Positions 63,018 to 64,000 of a stretch of DNA of 64,000 nt are shown piece by piece. A program made the position numbers and the translations under genes. Origin of the DNA: Fragum whitleyi (lineage: Eukaryota > Mollusca > Bivalvia > Cardiida > Cardiidae); NCBI GenBank assembly GCA_948146395.1, contig OX411556.1, forward strand, positions 4,749,083 through 4,813,082, written 5' to 3'. Under the pieces are notes generated by a model, which searched no databases, was not told the origin of the DNA, and saw only the letters and a program-made list of their open reading frames with translations. Numbering within the stretch: position 1 is the stretch's first letter; each line of letters opens with the position of its first letter.

Positions 63018-64000
63018 AACAAGAGGACCAAGATGGTCCTAGATCACTCACCTGAGTCTCTTTGACCCCTGGGACATCACATTAATATGATAGGCAGATG
63101 TCAAAAAGAACATATTTGCCTAAGATCAATACTATGGAATGTTTTCAGCTAAGAGCAAGACAGATATGCCTTTTTGCTCTTTGATTCTATGTAAAAAGGG
63201 ATGCACCCAGGTGGAACAACTTTAGAAGAGGGTTTCCAAAAGAATATTCTGAAAAAGTTTCATTGAAATCGGCCCAATGGTTCAAGAGGAAATGTCATTC
63301 AAAGATTTTGGGCTCGGAATAAGCCCCGCCCTGCCATGCCCTTATTTGGGGGTCAATCCAAATTTCTTGAACAACTTTAGAAGAGGGTCACCCAAGGAAC
63401 ATTCTGGTAAAGTTTCATTGAAATCGGCCCAATGGTTCAGGAGGAGATGACGTTCAAAGATTTCAGGGTCAAATTAAGCCCCGCCCTGCCACGCCCATAT
63501 TTGGAGGTCAATCCAAATTTCTTGAACAACTTTAGAAGAGGGTCACCCAAGGATCATTCTGGTAAAGTTTCATTGAAATCGGCCCAATGGTTCAGGAGGA
63601 GATGTCGTTCAAAGATTTTGGGGTCAAAATAAGCCGCCCCTGCCAAGCCCATATTTGGGGGTCAATCCAAATTTCTTGAACAACTTTAGAAGAGGGTCAC
63701 CCAAGGAACATTCTGGTAAAGTTTCATTGAAATCGACCCAATGGTTCAGGAGGAGATGTTGTTCAAAGATTTCGGGGTCAAAATAAGCCCCGCCCTGCCA
63801 CGCCCATATTTGGGGGTCAATCCAAATTTCTTGAACAACTTTAGAAGAGGGTCACCCAAGGAACATTCTGGTTAAGTTTCATTGAAATCGGCCCAATGGT
63901 TCAGGAGGAGATGTCGTTCAAAGATTTTGGGGTCAAAATAAGCCCCGCCCTGCCACGCCCATATTTGGGGGTCAATCCAAATTTCTTGAACAACTTTAGA
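63018..64000 (-). mobile_element. HINE/pearl-like element with homogeneous 155-bp tandem array, cut by window end
   Basis: On the minus strand the end is AGGACCA-TCT-TGGTCCT (63040-63024) then CTTGTT, as at 39335-39357. After a ~150-bp lead, GGTCAATCCAAATTTCTTG recurs at 63351, 63506, 63660, 63815 and 63970, a period of 154-155 bp. Units from 63351 on are almost identical, unlike the diverged copies elsewhere, which marks recent amplification. Period and context make the bivalve BIV160 satellite (about 160 bp) the first family to compare. Open frames here are repeat translations. Confidence 0.85.

Overview
The window looks like AT-rich nuclear DNA of a mollusc, most likely a bivalve. The evidence is the repeat content: a Helentron-class rolling-circle transposon, ~155-bp satellite-like units inside short elements with hairpin ends, a tRNA-derived SINE whose 3' tail reads CCCCATTCAATCAATC, recurrent GGGAGGTAA motifs, Jockey-like retroposons with an ATTC-type tail, and spliceosomal exons. 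Nothing bacterial or viral was seen. The organism call is inference from repeat style; no marker gene is present.

Layout. 1-4380: decayed Jockey-like non-LTR retrotransposon on the minus strand. 4381-9449: intergenic or upstream DNA with a SINE carrying a perfect 14-bp target-site duplication (6242-6526) and an apparently intact Tc1-like transposon whose transposase gene has one small intron (7417-9033). 9450-35375: a C-type lectin-domain (CTLD) gene on the plus strand. Its three exons (9450-9529, 12651-12741, 35146-35375) fit in splice phase and give a complete CTLD; the first exon(s) were not found. The introns hold a Tc1-family MITE, a long foldback element, a second Jockey copy, several satellite-bearing elements, a TRIM-type mini LTR retrotransposon with a tRNA-Leu primer-binding site, and tRNA-derived SINEs. 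35376-46789: 3' UTR, then a region of short elements with similar ends but different tandem cores (38013-39357, 42091-42836, 43745-45975), the last one split by a foldback element. 46790-48140: a second, inactivated Tc1-like element on the minus strand. 48289-51345: another short-element copy. 52492-59754: one 2420-codon open frame on the minus strand encoding a Helentron protein. 59999-64000: SINE, more satellite-core elements, and a homogeneous 155-bp tandem array running off the right edge.

How the parts relate. The only host gene supported is the lectin, probably secreted or membrane-anchored, and everything else is mobile or repetitive. The Helentron protein combines a cysteine-protease-like domain (C...DxH), nine 21-residue basic repeats, a CxxC zinc finger, an HUH replication initiator, a PIF1 helicase and a C-terminal AP-endonuclease-type nuclease. 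The short elements with a hairpin followed by CTTGTT resemble non-autonomous Helentron relatives (HINE/pearl type), so the Helentron could be a source of their mobilisation. That link is inference, because the Helentron's own ends were not located.
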